Shown here in pieces: positions 22,901 through 31,796 of a DNA stretch of 64,000 nucleotides; positions within the stretch are counted from its first letter, which is position 1; every line of letters starts with the position of its first letter. Origin of the DNA: Brachionus plicatilis (taxonomy: Eukaryota; Rotifera; Eurotatoria; Ploima; Brachionidae). The notes below the pieces were generated by a model. It was not told the DNA's origin, made no database searches, and was given only the letters and a program-made list of their open reading frames with translations. The translations under genes and the position numbers were made by a program. The stretch lies in contig QEOQ01000207.1 of NCBI GenBank assembly GCA_010279815.1, forward strand, positions 2,416,239-2,480,238. Reading direction: 5' to 3'.

Positions 22901-23233
22901 AAGACTATAAGCTGGAAATGAGTGAAAAAAAGTCCAATTTAGTCTCGAAAAAATGCGATGACAGCTTACCTCGGGAATTGAGTGAACAAAGGAAAAAAAG
23001 AAAAAGTAATTTTTGATCAATTTTTCTAAATTTCTTTTTAAATTTTTTTATTAACTTTTTTAGAGTTACAGAGGAAAAAAAGTATTAATTGGAAAATAAC
23101 CAATGACAAAGTCAAAAGTGAAAACAATTTTTTCGAATTGGATAAAATAAGCTGTGAAAATAATCCAAATAGCTTATCTATTAAAGAAAATCAAAACAGT
23201 ACAATATTTGGATATAGAGAATATAGATTTTGA
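4941..23233 (+). CDS. ATP11: P4-ATPase phospholipid flippase, class VI (ATP11-like), 18 exons
   Basis: Exons: 4941-5009, 5063-5188, 5246-5419, 9208-9581, 9659-9723, 9777-9994, 10059-10149, 10204-10249, 14554-14770, 15676-15797, 15850-16500, 16565-16724, 19389-19637, 19687-19874, 19942-20149, 22589-22692, 22746-23005, 23064-23233. All junctions keep phase and use GT/AG, giving 1163 residues plus TGA; family members have about 1100-1200. Landmarks in order: [20 protein letters not shown] at the first membrane segment, DGETNLKL actuator loop, IIPISLY in membrane segment 4, DKTGTLT phosphorylation site (exon 9), [13 protein letters not shown] nucleotide-binding domain, GDGANDVSM hinge, then six C-terminal membrane segments. 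The ATP11 class is favoured by [13 protein letters not shown] and [18 protein letters not shown]. These enzymes move aminophospholipids to the cytosolic leaflet, usually with a CDC50 partner. The start ATG at 4941 is inferred from the in-frame first exon and a typical 53-bp first intron; it is the least certain part. Confidence 0.95.
5643..5983. repeat. foldback MITE, 9-bp target duplication, in flippase intron 3
   Basis: Starts GGTATTGTGAATTTTTGTAC and ends with the inverse ending AATGCC. ATTTTTAAC flanks both sides (5634-5642 and 5984-5992). Arms of about 110 bp contain CAAAGCTTAAGTTCTGAAGG and TGTAAATTGTAGCAACT. The centre has the shared CTCTGCAATAAATCTGCA core. Same family as 3260-3732 and 21223-21557. 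Confidence 0.88.
6080..6745. mobile_element. MULE deletion derivative in flippase intron 3
   Basis: Inverted ends can be seen at two levels: an outer AACCGAGAAA with its inverse near 6102 and 6714, and an inner GTAAAGTCAAACAAAATTTT (from about 6156) with its inverse ending near 6690. They enclose a SWIM zinc-finger remnant (6358-6501). Exact boundaries and target duplication are unclear. Confidence 0.55.
6358..6501 (+). pseudogene. SWIM zinc-finger tail of a MULE transposase
   Basis: A 47-codon open stretch with the pattern C-x-C, then [20 protein letters not shown], then a stop at 6499-6501. The CxC...CxH arrangement is the SWIM zinc finger found at the C-terminus of Mutator-like transposases. 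It closely parallels the tail of the MULE at 29194-31282 (CSYFMDKGMC). The catalytic domain is missing, so this is a fragment. Confidence 0.7.
7060..7131 (+). tRNA. tRNA-Gly(TCC): tRNA-Gly (anticodon TCC)
   Basis: Acceptor stem GCGTCAG pairs with CTGACGC. The anticodon arm GTTGC-CTTCCAA-GCAGC places TCC at 7093-7095. The T arm is CCGGG-TTCGACT-CCCGG, followed by discriminator A and a T-run (7132-7140) that fits a Pol III terminator. It lies inside intron 3 of the flippase, on the same strand. Confidence 0.97.
7410..7481 (-). tRNA. tRNA-Asp(GTC): tRNA-Asp (anticodon GTC)
   Basis: On the minus strand the acceptor TCCGTGA pairs with TCACGGA, with discriminator G at 7410. The anticodon loop CTGTCAC has GTC (plus-strand 7446-7448). 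The A box TAGTATAGTGG and B box GGTTCAATTCC are canonical. Short T-runs follow on the minus strand. Located in flippase intron 3, opposite to the host gene. Confidence 0.97.
7707..7788. repeat. short foldback element
   Basis: Begins GGGGCTGTGAAGTTCGTTT and ends TTTTACAACCCC. The left end matches the termini of the element at 13076-13417, so this is probably a much shortened relative. Confidence 0.5.
8025..8086 (+). pseudogene. degenerate tRNA-like sequence
   Basis: Ends AAACTCG and CGAGTTT can pair as an acceptor stem. GGCAGAGTGG resembles an A box and GATTCGACTC a B box. The anticodon arm is not recognisable and the T stem does not pair, so it is probably a tRNA pseudogene or tRNA-derived SINE remnant. 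A small palindrome (8441-8505) lies downstream. Confidence 0.3.
8087..9207. other. rest of flippase intron 3, no gene seen
   Basis: AT-rich sequence with a short palindrome at 8441-8505 (arms reading TTTAAAGATGG). I see no coding segment or complete element. It ends at the AG acceptor 9206-9207. Confidence 0.5.
10592..10613. repeat. short telomere-like tract
   Basis: Two CCCTAA units preceded by the inverse AGGGTTA, all within 22 bp. Too short to call an interstitial telomere with confidence. Confidence 0.45.
11041..11393. repeat. foldback element related to 17983-18299
   Basis: The left end GGCAATTTGAAGTG and the segment ATGATCAATTTTTGACGC recur inverted at the right end. The centre holds ACTCTGCAATATC and TTTTTTTTGCAGATTTTACC, the shared core, in reverse orientation relative to 17983-18299. 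Confidence 0.6.
11435..12505 (-). pseudogene. Gag/ORF1-like protein with degenerate zinc knuckles
   Basis: Two open stretches (12505-12176, 109 residues; 11674-11435, 79 residues) are joined by decayed coding sequence. Near 12080 the minus strand encodes [18 protein letters not shown]. Around 11880-12010 a segment reads as two tandem CCHC-like knuckles with lost cysteines, including [20 protein letters not shown] ahead of a final Cys. The first ORF resembles the RRM-like part of LINE ORF1 proteins, and the last is a K/E-rich tail. No reverse transcriptase is seen nearby. It could be ORF1 of a LINE or gag of another retroelement; I cannot decide which. Confidence 0.4.
13076..13417. repeat. foldback MITE, 9-bp target duplication, in flippase intron 8
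   Basis: Begins GGGGTTGTGAAGTT and ends AACTTCACAGCCCC. AATAAATAT flanks both sides (13067-13075, 13418-13426). Arms exceed 120 bp. The centre has AAGTCTGCAAAATACTCTGC, then TTTAAAAGTATT and GCAGAGTTTTTGCAGAC, the core shared with several other elements here. Confidence 0.88.
14821..15632. mobile_element. 812-bp DNA transposon with long GC-richer TIRs
   Basis: Begins GGTTATCCCTAAAACACGGA; the inverse ends at 15632, and ATTAATTTA flanks both sides (14812-14820, 15633-15641). TIRs of about 75 bp consist of repeated CGGACCCGGACTCCGG units, strikingly GC-rich for this window. A 45-codon open remnant (about 15212-15340, ending NLSKF and a stop) may be the tail of a lost protein. The 9-bp duplication fits MULE or Merlin superfamilies. 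Related termini occur at 56916 and 63659. It fills most of flippase intron 9. Confidence 0.85.
16785..17138. repeat. foldback MITE in flippase intron 12
   Basis: Starts GGCATCTTGAAATTTAGGAT and ends with its inverse. AGATTTGG flanks both sides. Arms of about 140 bp include CTTGATTAAGTCTCTCTGCA and TGAATATTGTGTGAGGCTCT. The centre carries the CTCTGCATTTAAATTGC / GTGCATTTTGCTGCA core. Confidence 0.87.
17482..17972. repeat. foldback MITE, 9-bp target duplication
   Basis: Starts AGTATTGTGAAGTTTCG and ends AAACTTCACAATGCT. AAAAATTAA flanks both sides (17473-17481, 17973-17981). Interior arms contain GTAACAAAAAATGTTACAGG and its partner. A second copy of the family is at 56189-56675. Confidence 0.87.
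17983..18299. repeat. foldback element, relative of 11041-11393
   Basis: Inner arms GCAGAGATACATTTTTGG and CCAAAAATGCATCTTTGC are inverted. The centre holds AATGTGCAAATGTCTGCA and CGCAGAGTTTA. The right end reads AAATTTAAATTGCC. The left boundary is uncertain. Confidence 0.55.
18300..19388. other. rest of flippase intron 12
   Basis: Contains a small hairpin element (19060-19236) with GAGGAAGAGTCG tandem units; otherwise featureless AT-rich sequence up to the TTTCAG acceptor at 19388. Confidence 0.5.
19060..19236. repeat. hairpin with 12-bp GAGGAAGAGTYG tandem repeat
   Basis: Outer arms containing CAGTACAATTTAAAACTAA and its inverse enclose about four copies of GAGGAAGAGT[C/T]G (19148-19196), plus the complementary CTCGACTCTTCCTCGAC at 19096-19118, so the tandem unit also pairs across the loop. 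Confidence 0.6.
21168..21800. repeat. outer foldback MITE, split by a second one
   Basis: Left arm 21168-21222 (AAGTAAAAAATTTATAATTT, then ATTGTGCAAAAATGG) continues at 21558 after the inner element. The right arm 21740-21800 is its inverse. The middle has CTCTGCAAAAACTCTGCATT and TTTTTTGCAGAGTTTGG, the shared core. Confidence 0.75.
21223..21557. repeat. inner foldback MITE nested in 21168-21800
   Basis: Starts GGCATTGTGAAATTTGGTAC and ends GTACCAAAATTCACAATGCT. CAAAAATGG flanks both sides (21214-21222, 21558-21566). Same family as 5643-5983. Confidence 0.88.
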
Positions 23234-23242
23234 ACTTTTTTA

Positions 23243-23248
23243 AATAAA
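23243..23248 (+). terminator. poly(A) signal of the flippase gene
   Basis: AATAAA ten bases after the stop codon at 23231-23233. Close, but plausible for a compact 3' end. Confidence 0.5.
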
Positions 23249-23391
23249 ACAAAATTTATTTTTAAAATAGAAGAGTTTTTTATTTTCAATTTGATTTAAA
23301 GTTTAAAGAGTTCCACAAAAGTATCTTGCTTTTATATTTATTTTTTTTTATGCAATTTCGCAATGCCTTTTAAAACCGACAAATAAAAGTA

Positions 23392-23560
23392 TGCAGGGTG
23401 GGTTAATGAATGATAAAAACAAGTATACTTTTGAATAATTATATGATAATTATAATTTGAATAATAATTGACTTGACTTTAAATAATTTGACTATTCCTC
23501 TAAAGAATATGTTTCTTGCATGAATAAATTTAACTGTTTGTAAAATTTAGAAGAATGGAA
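23392..23560 (-). repeat. relic of an LTR related to 2934-3259
   Basis: GGTTAATGAATGATAAAA and AAGTATACTTTTGAATA repeat the segment at 2942-2980 with one inserted base. Similarity then fades, with AGAATGGAATCA shared again near 23550. No internal retrotransposon region adjoins it. Confidence 0.65.
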
Positions 23561-23619
23561 TCAATTTAAAAATTGATTAACTAAGAAAGAAATCGATGAT
23601 TATATTAAACTAGATCTTC

Positions 23620-23915
23620 CACCTTCAACAGCGTTTCAGACAAATCAATCACCTAACTGTAATTTCTGTTAAATACAGAATAAGATTATGTAATGTCAGC
23701 AACATTGAATGTTACAACACAAATGGGCTACCACAAAAAGTCAAAGATGCAATTTACAGGTTTTTACAAACTAATCTAAAACTTTATCCTCGAAACTTTC
23801 AAATTCTGACTCCAAATTCAGCGAATTGGCTCTTCAATGGTCATCCTCTCATCCAAATTACTAAGGCTTTAAAAAACTTCTCAAATTTGGTATTTGTAGG
23901 CATTTTACTGCTTTT
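23620..23915 (+). other. unassigned open stretch without start codon
   Basis: About 97 codons are open and read like real protein (for example CNVSNIECYNTNGLPQKVKD and LKLYPRNFQILTPNSANWLF), ending in TAA. There is no ATG. A decayed exon or transposon relic is likely. I do not recognise it. Confidence 0.3.
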
Positions 23916-24820
23916 TGTAAGTTAACTAACAAGGAATTCGATAAAGTTGATAGAGAATTTGTACAATTGAAAATAAGAGGTAAACCTGCTAAGTCATGAA
24001 TAATGGAGCTTTAAATGAAAATTAATATTTTTTCACTACAACAATATAAAATTAATATTTCGTTTTCCTATTAACTTGAATTGAAAATTTTTTGGCAATG
24101 TTAAAAGATGGGTATACTAGGTTGGGAGGAGTTTCTGTGTTTTATTGTCGAATTATTTAAAATCAATCTATTGCTTAGTAGTTGATTAATTAAAAAAAGT
24201 GCGAATTTAATTTGATTAATTTTTTGAAAATTTTTTATCAAAAAGCCCACAATATTAAGGGTAATATAAATTAAATTGATATTGTAGTTTTTGAGTAAAC
24301 TTGAAGAAACGATCTTAGAAAAAACTCAATAATTTCTTTCCAACTCTAAAATAGTCAATTGCTTACTAAATTTATTCTAGATACTATTCATGAAAAATGC
24401 AAAAAAACTTGCCTACTCCAAATGGTACCCTTTAAAGTTTTCTTATAAAATAATTGGCCACATTCTATGAACCATTAATTTATAGCTTAATTATTCTCGC
24501 GTGACCTCAAATTTATTCGCATTTTAACTTAACTAACTTATTTTAATTTGTTTATTAAAAAAAGAAAGTTAACAAAAAAATTAAATAATCAAAGGTTTAT
24601 ATCGGAACAACTTTGGAAGTACATCTCTTAAAAAAGTCTATAGTATGGTAAGCTTAACTAAAGAATGAAATAGCAAACAAGAAAGTTGAAGAAATATTCT
24701 AACATTATAAAATATTAACAATATATCAATATTAAATTTTCAAGCACTCTAGAGAGATTATTATTTAAACTGATAAATTAATAAAATTTAAGCAATTTAA
24801 TAAAAAAAAATGAAATAAAG
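23916..24820. other. no gene seen
   Basis: AT-rich sequence without a supported coding segment or recognisable repeat ends. Confidence 0.5.
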
Positions 24821-25640
24821 TTTTTTAGTTCCTCAAATTTATTAAAATTTACCTCAAATTTATTAAAATTTACCTCAAATTTAATAAAAGACTATTTTTT
24901 TATTAAAAAAGTAGCAAAATATAAAAAAAGTATTCAAATAAAAAAAAATTACATCAATTTAAAAAAAAAGAAAGCAATTTCATTATAAAACCGCAAAAAG
25001 TTAATACTCACCTCTAAAAATAAAAAAAATTAACAATTATCACAATAAAAATATCTTTTTTTTTCATAATTAAGCCACATTTTTCAAAAGGATTACAAGT
25101 GTAATCATCAAATTGCAGTATGTGCAAGGCTAAAAAAATGTGCATTTGACATTCATGCTATGGATTTACCAATTCAACCGAATCGTAAACGTGGTGCCCC
25201 AGAAAAAAATAAACCAGCTCTAATAATACAACCATCAGATTTAGTTGGCGGTGGTGGAGATCCAAAAGGCTTCTCTTATGATGATGATGATTTAACCGAA
25301 GTTGTGCCTAATAATCAAAAAAAACAAAAAACATTCAATCAAGAATCTACTCAAAATAATGAATCTAAAACATGTGAAAAATGTGGCTTAATTATGAAAA
25401 AAAAAGATATTTTTATTGTGATAATTGTTATTTTTTTTTATTTTTAGAGGTGAGTATTAACTTTTTGCGGTTTTATAATGAAATTGCTTTCTTTTTTTTT
25501 AAATTGATGTAATTTTTTTTTATTTGAATACTTTTTTTATATTTTGCTACTTTTTTAATAAAAAAATAGTCTTTTATTAAATTTGAGGTAAATTTTAATA
25601 AATTTGAGGTAAATTTTAATAAATTTGAGGTATTAAAAAA
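24821..25640. mobile_element. foldback MULE derivative with coding sequence in its arms
   Basis: Arms 24821-25088 and 25374-25640 are near-perfect inverted copies of about 267 bp. They include three units of TACCTCAAATTTATTAAAAT at the outer end. The loop holds the tail of a MULE-type transposase (25088-25447), and the arm itself includes the last part of that coding sequence. No target duplication could be recognised. Confidence 0.75.
25088..25447 (+). pseudogene. SWIM-finger C-terminus of a MULE transposase
   Basis: Open frame from KDYKCNHQIAVCARLKKC through MDLPIQPNRKRGAPEKNKPA to an acidic DDDD region and a final CEKCG. The C-x-H is the second half of a SWIM finger. The motif (D/N)(L/I)P(I/L) followed by a basic RKR..RP/AP tail recurs at 51208-51438 and 59216-59860. 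The catalytic domain is missing, so the protein is a fragment. Confidence 0.65.
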
Positions 25641-27170
25641 CCGATAGCCAAAAAAAATTGGAATTAAAATTTTCTAAACTTTTTTAATAAGATGGGAAAA
25701 AATCCAATCTCAAGCAGGATTTTTTTTGGAATATTTTACTAACAAAAATTTGAGATTAATTTCAACTTTGGCCACAAATTAAGAAGGGCTATCAACTATA
25801 CATAAAAAATACTTCTCAGTTTTTTAATGATTGTTTTAGAGTAAATTATAGTATTTTTAATTTTTAAAAAATTTAAAATAAGGTTATTTATTCCAAATTT
25901 GAATAAATAACTTTTGTATTCTATTTTTATGTAATTACTGTTTAAAAGTAATTTACGCAAACAATTTAACTTGGCATGATGTTAAAGACAATAGACGAAA
26001 AATATGGATCAAATGCTCAAATCTCATCGGTGTTTTCACCTCAACAAAGAAGGATTCGTTTTGTTGAATCATAGCATAGCGTTTCAAGGAAATAAACCGT
26101 TATTGTTTTCGCGGAAATAAATGCTATTCCTCCACAAATAAAAAACCTTAATAGATATATTCAATATAATAGGTAAGCGTTTTTGTACATCTCTAAATAT
26201 ACAAATTCACAGTCTCTTTTGAAATTGGTTCTACAAAGAAAATTAATACTACACTGCATTATTCCCCACCACTTTAAAAGCCTAGAATTTAAACTCGTGA
26301 ATAATTATTATATATTTTAAACTAAACGTTCGTATATATATATATATTTTTTTTTTAAAAAATAACTTTCAAAAGCAGACAACATCTTAATGACATGTCA
26401 AAAAACCTCAATTGTAAAATCAAGTGTCTGTAAAATATATTTTAAAATTTCAAAGCTGGGTAGGTACGGAGGGGGCGCAGCCCCCTCCCTGACTTGTTAT
26501 ATTTTAAAATTAAAACTTATATAATTTAAAATTAATTTTATTTCTGTTTATGACTAAAAGAAAATTATTTAAGAAAGTAATGTTTATTTAGACAAAAACA
26601 AAACTATTTAATAAAAAACTAAATATTTTTATTTTCATATTTCTTTTTTGTATATTTAGAAGTAATTGATATATTGGAAATTTATTTTTGTTTACATGAG
26701 AAGTTTTTATATTTAGTTTAATTATTATCCCATTTCTTAACAATTACCAAAATTTAATTCGCTTTGATGATTGCTTTCTAGACTTGATTTTACTACTCTA
26801 AATCATTAGACATAATAATGCTTAGATCATACTCACTACTGGTCTATTCTTGTTCATGCAGGTTGAGGTTAAAACACAAGCTAAAATAAGAGAATGTCAA
26901 ACTTAAATATGGCCTAGTCAAGAAAAATTTTTTTGTTACTTATTTTTTTTTGTCAAGTCATAAATTTCAAAAATGTGAATTTCACGCTTAAAAATTTATT
27001 TTCTTTTTTAAAGTCAAGCTTTTTTTAAAATTTTGAGCTAATCTATGAAAAATTTCATCTTGTGAATATTAATCATAAAATAAAAATTTCAATATCAATA
27101 ATTGAATTTTTCAATCAAATTAAATATTAATATTCATAACAATAATAATAACAATAATTTGCTACGGTGG
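25641..27170. other. no gene seen; GC-rich palindrome and TA microsatellite
   Basis: AT-rich. Contains TATATA repeats at 26332-26348 and the GC-rich palindrome at 26468-26488. No coding segment supported. Confidence 0.5.
26468..26488. repeat. GC-rich perfect hairpin
   Basis: GGAGGGGGC, loop GCA, GCCCCCTCC: a 9-bp perfect stem in an AT-rich stretch. Could be a Helitron-type 3' hairpin, a terminator-like structure or a transposon end; no other Helitron features were found. Confidence 0.7.
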
Positions 27171-27174
27171 TTTG

Positions 27175-29193
27175 TCCCACCAAACGAAAACCCATATAGG
27201 GAACGCTATAGTAGCTTTCAAACAGTGCTGAATATTCCTCTAACTATCGCGACGTATTGATTTCGTCAACCATTTTCATAAACAAATTCTTTGAACTTGC
27301 TTTGACTTCTTCAGCAGGCAGTCTGTTCCAGTTGTCTACTACTCTGTTAAGTATGAAATGCTAACGTTGATTGATTCTCGTCAGTTGTTTGAACATTCTG
27401 TGTTGGTACCTACGTATACTCCCCGCTGGACCAGAACAGCTCAACGAATCGCAAAGTTTGCTTGGATTGTGCCAGTTCACTTGAGTTAAACCATTAACTA
27501 TCTTGAAATATTCGACAAGATCTCCTCTCTCTTCTCTTGCTCAGGGTAGTGAGTCCCAACTTCTCTAATCTCTTCTCATATGGAAGATGCTTTAGTGACT
27601 TGACCAATTTTGTTGCTCTTATTTGTACCTTCTCGTTAAGCTAAAATATCTTTCTTCGTAAACTAAAATGTCTTTTTTCGATAAACTAAAATGTCCGGAT
27701 ACCAAGCAGCGACCGCATACTCGAGATGAGGTCTAACAAATGCCACGTAAAGCTTCTTGAACGTACCAATTGACCATGACTTGAACGCTTTAGATAATTG
27801 TCCCAGTAGCATATTAGCTATTTTTGGCCGCTACCATAAGTTGCATACTCCATTTCAGATTTGAACTGATCATTAAACCTAAATCGCGTTCATTTTCTAT
27901 CTTACACATATCTAGTCCATTCATTTTCAAATTAATATCAAAGGACTCGTTGTTGAATACCATATAGCTGCACTTATCAACATTAAAATCCATCATCCAG
28001 TCCTCGGCCTATCCCACCAGACAGTCGATGTAACCTTGTAATGTTGTAAGATCCAATAGATTTCTAATAACACCAATAAGCTTTGTATCATCTGCAAAAA
28101 GCTTGTGTCTTGATTGCTTGAGGCATATCATTTATAAAAATTACAAAAAGCAGAAGACCTAAGACTGAGCCTTGAGGCACACCACTTAAAACATCTAGCC
28201 ATTCTGAAGACTTGTCTCCAATAAACCACTCTTTGCTTTCTGTTATTTAAAAAATCGTTCAACCATATGAGCAGCCTACCAGTGAAACCATATAGTTGAA
28301 TTTGTTTGATCAACGCTCTGTGTGAAACTGTACTTTGTCAAAGGCCTTAGCAAAATCCATGAATTCCATTGCCGTAGTAAAGCCCTGATTGAAGGCTTCC
28401 ATGATTGTTGATTGTCTCTAAAAGATTGGTTAAACACGATTTCATCGGAACGAAACCATGTTGCTCCCTTGCCACCAAGTTAAATTTAATTAAATGGTCC
28501 ATCATCAAATCTCAAATCATACGTTCCATAACTTTGCTCGGCAGCGATGTCAAGGAGATTGGCCCGTAGTTGATTGGCTAGGTTCTGCATCCTTTCTTGA
28601 ATAATGGCTTATTTTTGCCTCTTTCCAAGCCATTGTCACAATACCAGTCAAAAAAGACGCTTTGAAATTTCTTTCAAAGAATACTGGAAATGATTTTGCA
28701 CATGAACTTAAAACATATGGAAGAATGCCATCGGTTCCAGGTGCTTTGAATTGATCCAATTTGGTAAAATATCCGTAAATATTTGACGCAGAAAATACAT
28801 CTAAATCAATATGAAATTCCGCCGTGCAAAACTTTGGTAGCTCCGGTAATGGTTCTCCAGTATCTTTACTGAATGCTTGCCGAAATTGAAAATTCAACAT
28901 GTTGGTTATCACCGTTTTGTCCATTATCAGGTCGCCATTGCTATCCTTGATTGATTTAATTTTATCTCTACAATCTGGTTTGATCATTGATATAGGCAAA
29001 TATGCACTTAGATCTTCTCTTAGATCCTTCAATTATTTTAATTTTGTGATTCAATCTTGCCTTTCTAACCTCTAATTTAACTCTTCTGAAAACCTTATTA
29101 AATTGACTTTTCTGCTTGTCTTTAGGATTCATTTTCATGCTTTAGAAAGCTTTATATTTAGTTTTAGTTAATGCCTTTAGCCCCTTATTAAAC
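27175..29193 (-). pseudogene. non-LTR retrotransposon (CR1/L2-like) RT region, decayed
   Basis: Read from 29193 down: a connector segment (FNKGLKALTKTKYKAF), then the RT fingers with FKAPGTDGILPYVL (ORF 29032-28550), then YGFTGRLLIWLNDFLNNRKQ (28313-28128), SGVPQGSVLG-like sequence, the post-palm region with the MMDFNVDKC start (27996-27814), and the C-terminal domain with the NRVVDNWNRLP pattern near 27330. Several frameshifts and stops make it non-functional. The 5' part is interrupted at 29193 by the MULE at 29194-31282, and its continuation would fall at or in the assembly gap. Confidence 0.85.
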
Positions 29194-31282
29194 GGGTGAG
29201 GTAGAAAAAAACATAAAAAAAGAGAAAAAAACATATAACTAATTTTACAAATTTAGCTTATATAATGAGAGGAAAAAAACTTAAATTATAAAAATCAAAA
29301 AGAGAAAAAACATAAAATTAAAAACATTAATTAAAAAAAAATTGAATTAATTAAAATGAGGCGAAAATTAGACTGGGTCTTGGTTCAAGAATTTAGCAAC
29401 CAAAAAGACCTTAAAACATTTATTTCATCTTCATATGACGCAGCCTCCGATCATTCAAATCAAAATAATTGTACTCTGTGCCAAAGTAATAGTGCTCACC
29501 TAATGAAAGTACGATATATGAAATGCAAATGTGTAAATATATGTGAAATGCTGTTGCTGATCAAATTTGTATGGTTATAGGCTTGGTTAAACTTTATGGA
29601 TTAAATATTCATGATTCTTAGCGGCCAGAAAATGAACAAAAGTTGTTATTTAGAGGAATCAAGAACTGTTTCAAAGTAGATCTAGAAAATTATTTATTGC
29701 AATGTATCAAAAAACAATTTCATTTATGGCAAAATATAATCTTAGATAACAAAAATAAACCAGTGCCAAACTTAACACAAATCAATCTTATTTGAAATAT
29801 AGACGTTTTAAAAATTGGTGATGTTAATAGCCTAGAATGATTAGAATCATTAATTCATCAAAAGATTTTTAACGAAACTTTGCATGGTTATCATGCATGT
29901 TGAAATGATGAAGATCCTTTTTATTTTGGAATTCAATTAAGGTGATGGTAGCGATGATAATCATTTCCATTTGGGATTTACAAGTAAAACTTTATTGTCT
30001 TTTAAAGAAAAAGGTGAATTTATTATTTAATATCTTAACAATTTTTAAAAAATATAGTTAAGGACAGCTGACCTTAACCGCAAATTTCACCCGATAGCAT
30101 TTATGCTTATGTCACATCAACCGCAAAAAGAATTCGATTATTTCTGGACTCAGCTAATTTATGTCTGTAATGTACTAAAAATAAGTATAGATATAATCAA
30201 TTATATTTGTGTTGATGCTGATTATGCAATGGCTAATAGTTTAAAAAAAAATTTCCCTAAATCAGCTATAATTATGTGTTGGTTTCACCTTAAATCAAAT
30301 GTAATTTTTCTTTTAAACTCATTTTTATATAACTAATTATTCAATTAATAAAGATAAAAAAAATTGTGATAAAATACCTGTTGATTTACGTGAAAAAGTA
30401 AACTCGTCTATTGGCGCATTGCATTCATGCACATCGAAAGAAAAATTTAATTTACTGATTGAATCAACATTAAAAAGTTGGAATGGTTACAAAGGTAAGA
30501 ATAATCTCAAACAGTTTACTAATTTTTTTAGTAAACAATGGATTTTTTCTCCATTCAATAATTTGCAAATTTTTAATAAGCCAGGAGGATATGCTATGAC
30601 GAATAGTCCTATTGAGAGTTATAACAAAATCATAGAAAAATTTTTAAAAAATCGTATTAAATTAAACGTATTCCTGGTATGCGAAATTTTTGAAACGCAA
30701 ATTTTGATTTATCAAGATCATTCGCGGATTTCCAGGATATATCTCGATTCCTTTGAGTATTAAAAAAATAGCAATTACAAATGACTGCATCAATAAAATC
30801 ACTGAATCAGGGACAGATTTTGATGATAATGGTAATCTTATTTTTACTTATGACAATCGTTATCAAGTTGCTGTAAGCGATGAATGCTTTTGCGTTGATT
30901 GCTGCTATTGTTCGTGTTCATATTTTATGGACAAAGGAATGTGTGTAGATCTAATATCTTGTTCATTCAAATATAAAATAAATTATCCCGGCCCGGCAAG
31001 CAGGTCGAAAGCGAAAAGCTGGTCCTTGTTTACAATATGATTAATGAAGAAATTAAAATTAAATTAATGCTGTTTATCTTTTTTCTCAATTGATTTTATG
31101 AGTTTTTCTCTTAAATTAAATTTAAGAATTAAAAAATTTTTAGTTTAAGTTTATGTGTTTTATCCTTTTTATTTAACTGATTATATGTTTTTTTCCCTGA
31201 AATAAAATTATAATTTTGCTTTATATTTTTTTTTCTTTATAAATGTTTTTTTATCTTTTTTTATGTTTCGTTCTACCTCTCT
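29194..31282 (+). mobile_element. MULE DNA transposon with 10-bp target duplication
   Basis: The left end GGGTGAGGTAGAAAAAAACA is matched inverted at the right end (CTACCTCTCT). Both TIRs are rich in the unit AAAAAAACATAAAAAAAGA. CTTATTAAAC flanks both sides (29184-29193 and 31283-31292). It carries a broken transposase (29356-31040) and is inserted inside a minus-strand LINE. Confidence 0.85.
29356..31040 (+). pseudogene. Mutator-like (MULE) transposase, decayed
   Basis: Pieces in order: an N-terminal zinc-binding region with CTLCQSNSAHLMKVRYMKCK (29356-29580); the start of the DDE core, with the ADLNRKFHPIAFMLMS stretch near 30080; VDADYAMANSLKKNFPKSAI followed by CWFH (30103-30336), carrying a catalytic Asp and the CxxH; a helical part with NSPIESYNKIIEKFLKN (30419-30763); and a SWIM finger CSYFMDKGMC (30753-31040). 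The expected first catalytic Asp is replaced by stops near 30040, so a deletion is likely. MULE transposases cut and paste the element at its TIRs; this copy cannot. Confidence 0.85.
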
Positions 31283-31301
31283 CTTATTAAACCAGTTATT
31301 A

Positions 31302-31693
31302 NNNNNNNNNNNNNNNNNNNNNNNNNNNNNNNNNNNNNNNNNNNNNNNNNNNNNNNNNNNNNNNNNNNNNNNNNNNNNNNNNNNNNNNNNNNNNNNNNNN
31401 NNNNNNNNNNNNNNNNNNNNNNNNNNNNNNNNNNNNNNNNNNNNNNNNNNNNNNNNNNNNNNNNNNNNNNNNNNNNNNNNNNNNNNNNNNNNNNNNNNNN
31501 NNNNNNNNNNNNNNNNNNNNNNNNNNNNNNNNNNNNNNNNNNNNNNNNNNNNNNNNNNNNNNNNNNNNNNNNNNNNNNNNNNNNNNNNNNNNNNNNNNNN
31601 NNNNNNNNNNNNNNNNNNNNNNNNNNNNNNNNNNNNNNNNNNNNNNNNNNNNNNNNNNNNNNNNNNNNNNNNNNNNNNNNNNNNNNNNNNNNN
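31302..31693. other. assembly gap (392 N)
   Basis: Undetermined bases. ORFs read across it are artefacts. Confidence 1.
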
Positions 31694-31796
31694 ACAATTA
31701 TTTTCCAGTGCTGGTAAGAGCATTTGGGATCGCGGTAATAAAATTAACCCAGAATATGTAAGAAAAGTTGTTTTTGTTTGTCATAATTTAAATTGA
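31694..31796 (+). pseudogene. hAT transposase C-terminus
   Basis: The open frame leaving the gap reads QLFSSAGKSIWDRGNKINPE, then YVRKVVFVCHNLN and a stop. This is the hAT dimerisation domain signature (LFSSAG...R..L.P..V), which ends hAT transposases. The remainder is in the gap or lost. Confidence 0.75.

Noticed and set aside
24821..25640. Tandem TTTGAGGTAAATTTTAATAA units considered as a CRISPR-like or satellite array.
   Set aside because: Only three adjacent units without spacers, and they are the outer parts of inverted transposon arms in a eukaryotic genome.
31208..31796. Open frames of 132-177 codons across the run of N.
   Set aside because: They are undetermined bases; only the last 34 codons after the gap are real (hAT tail).
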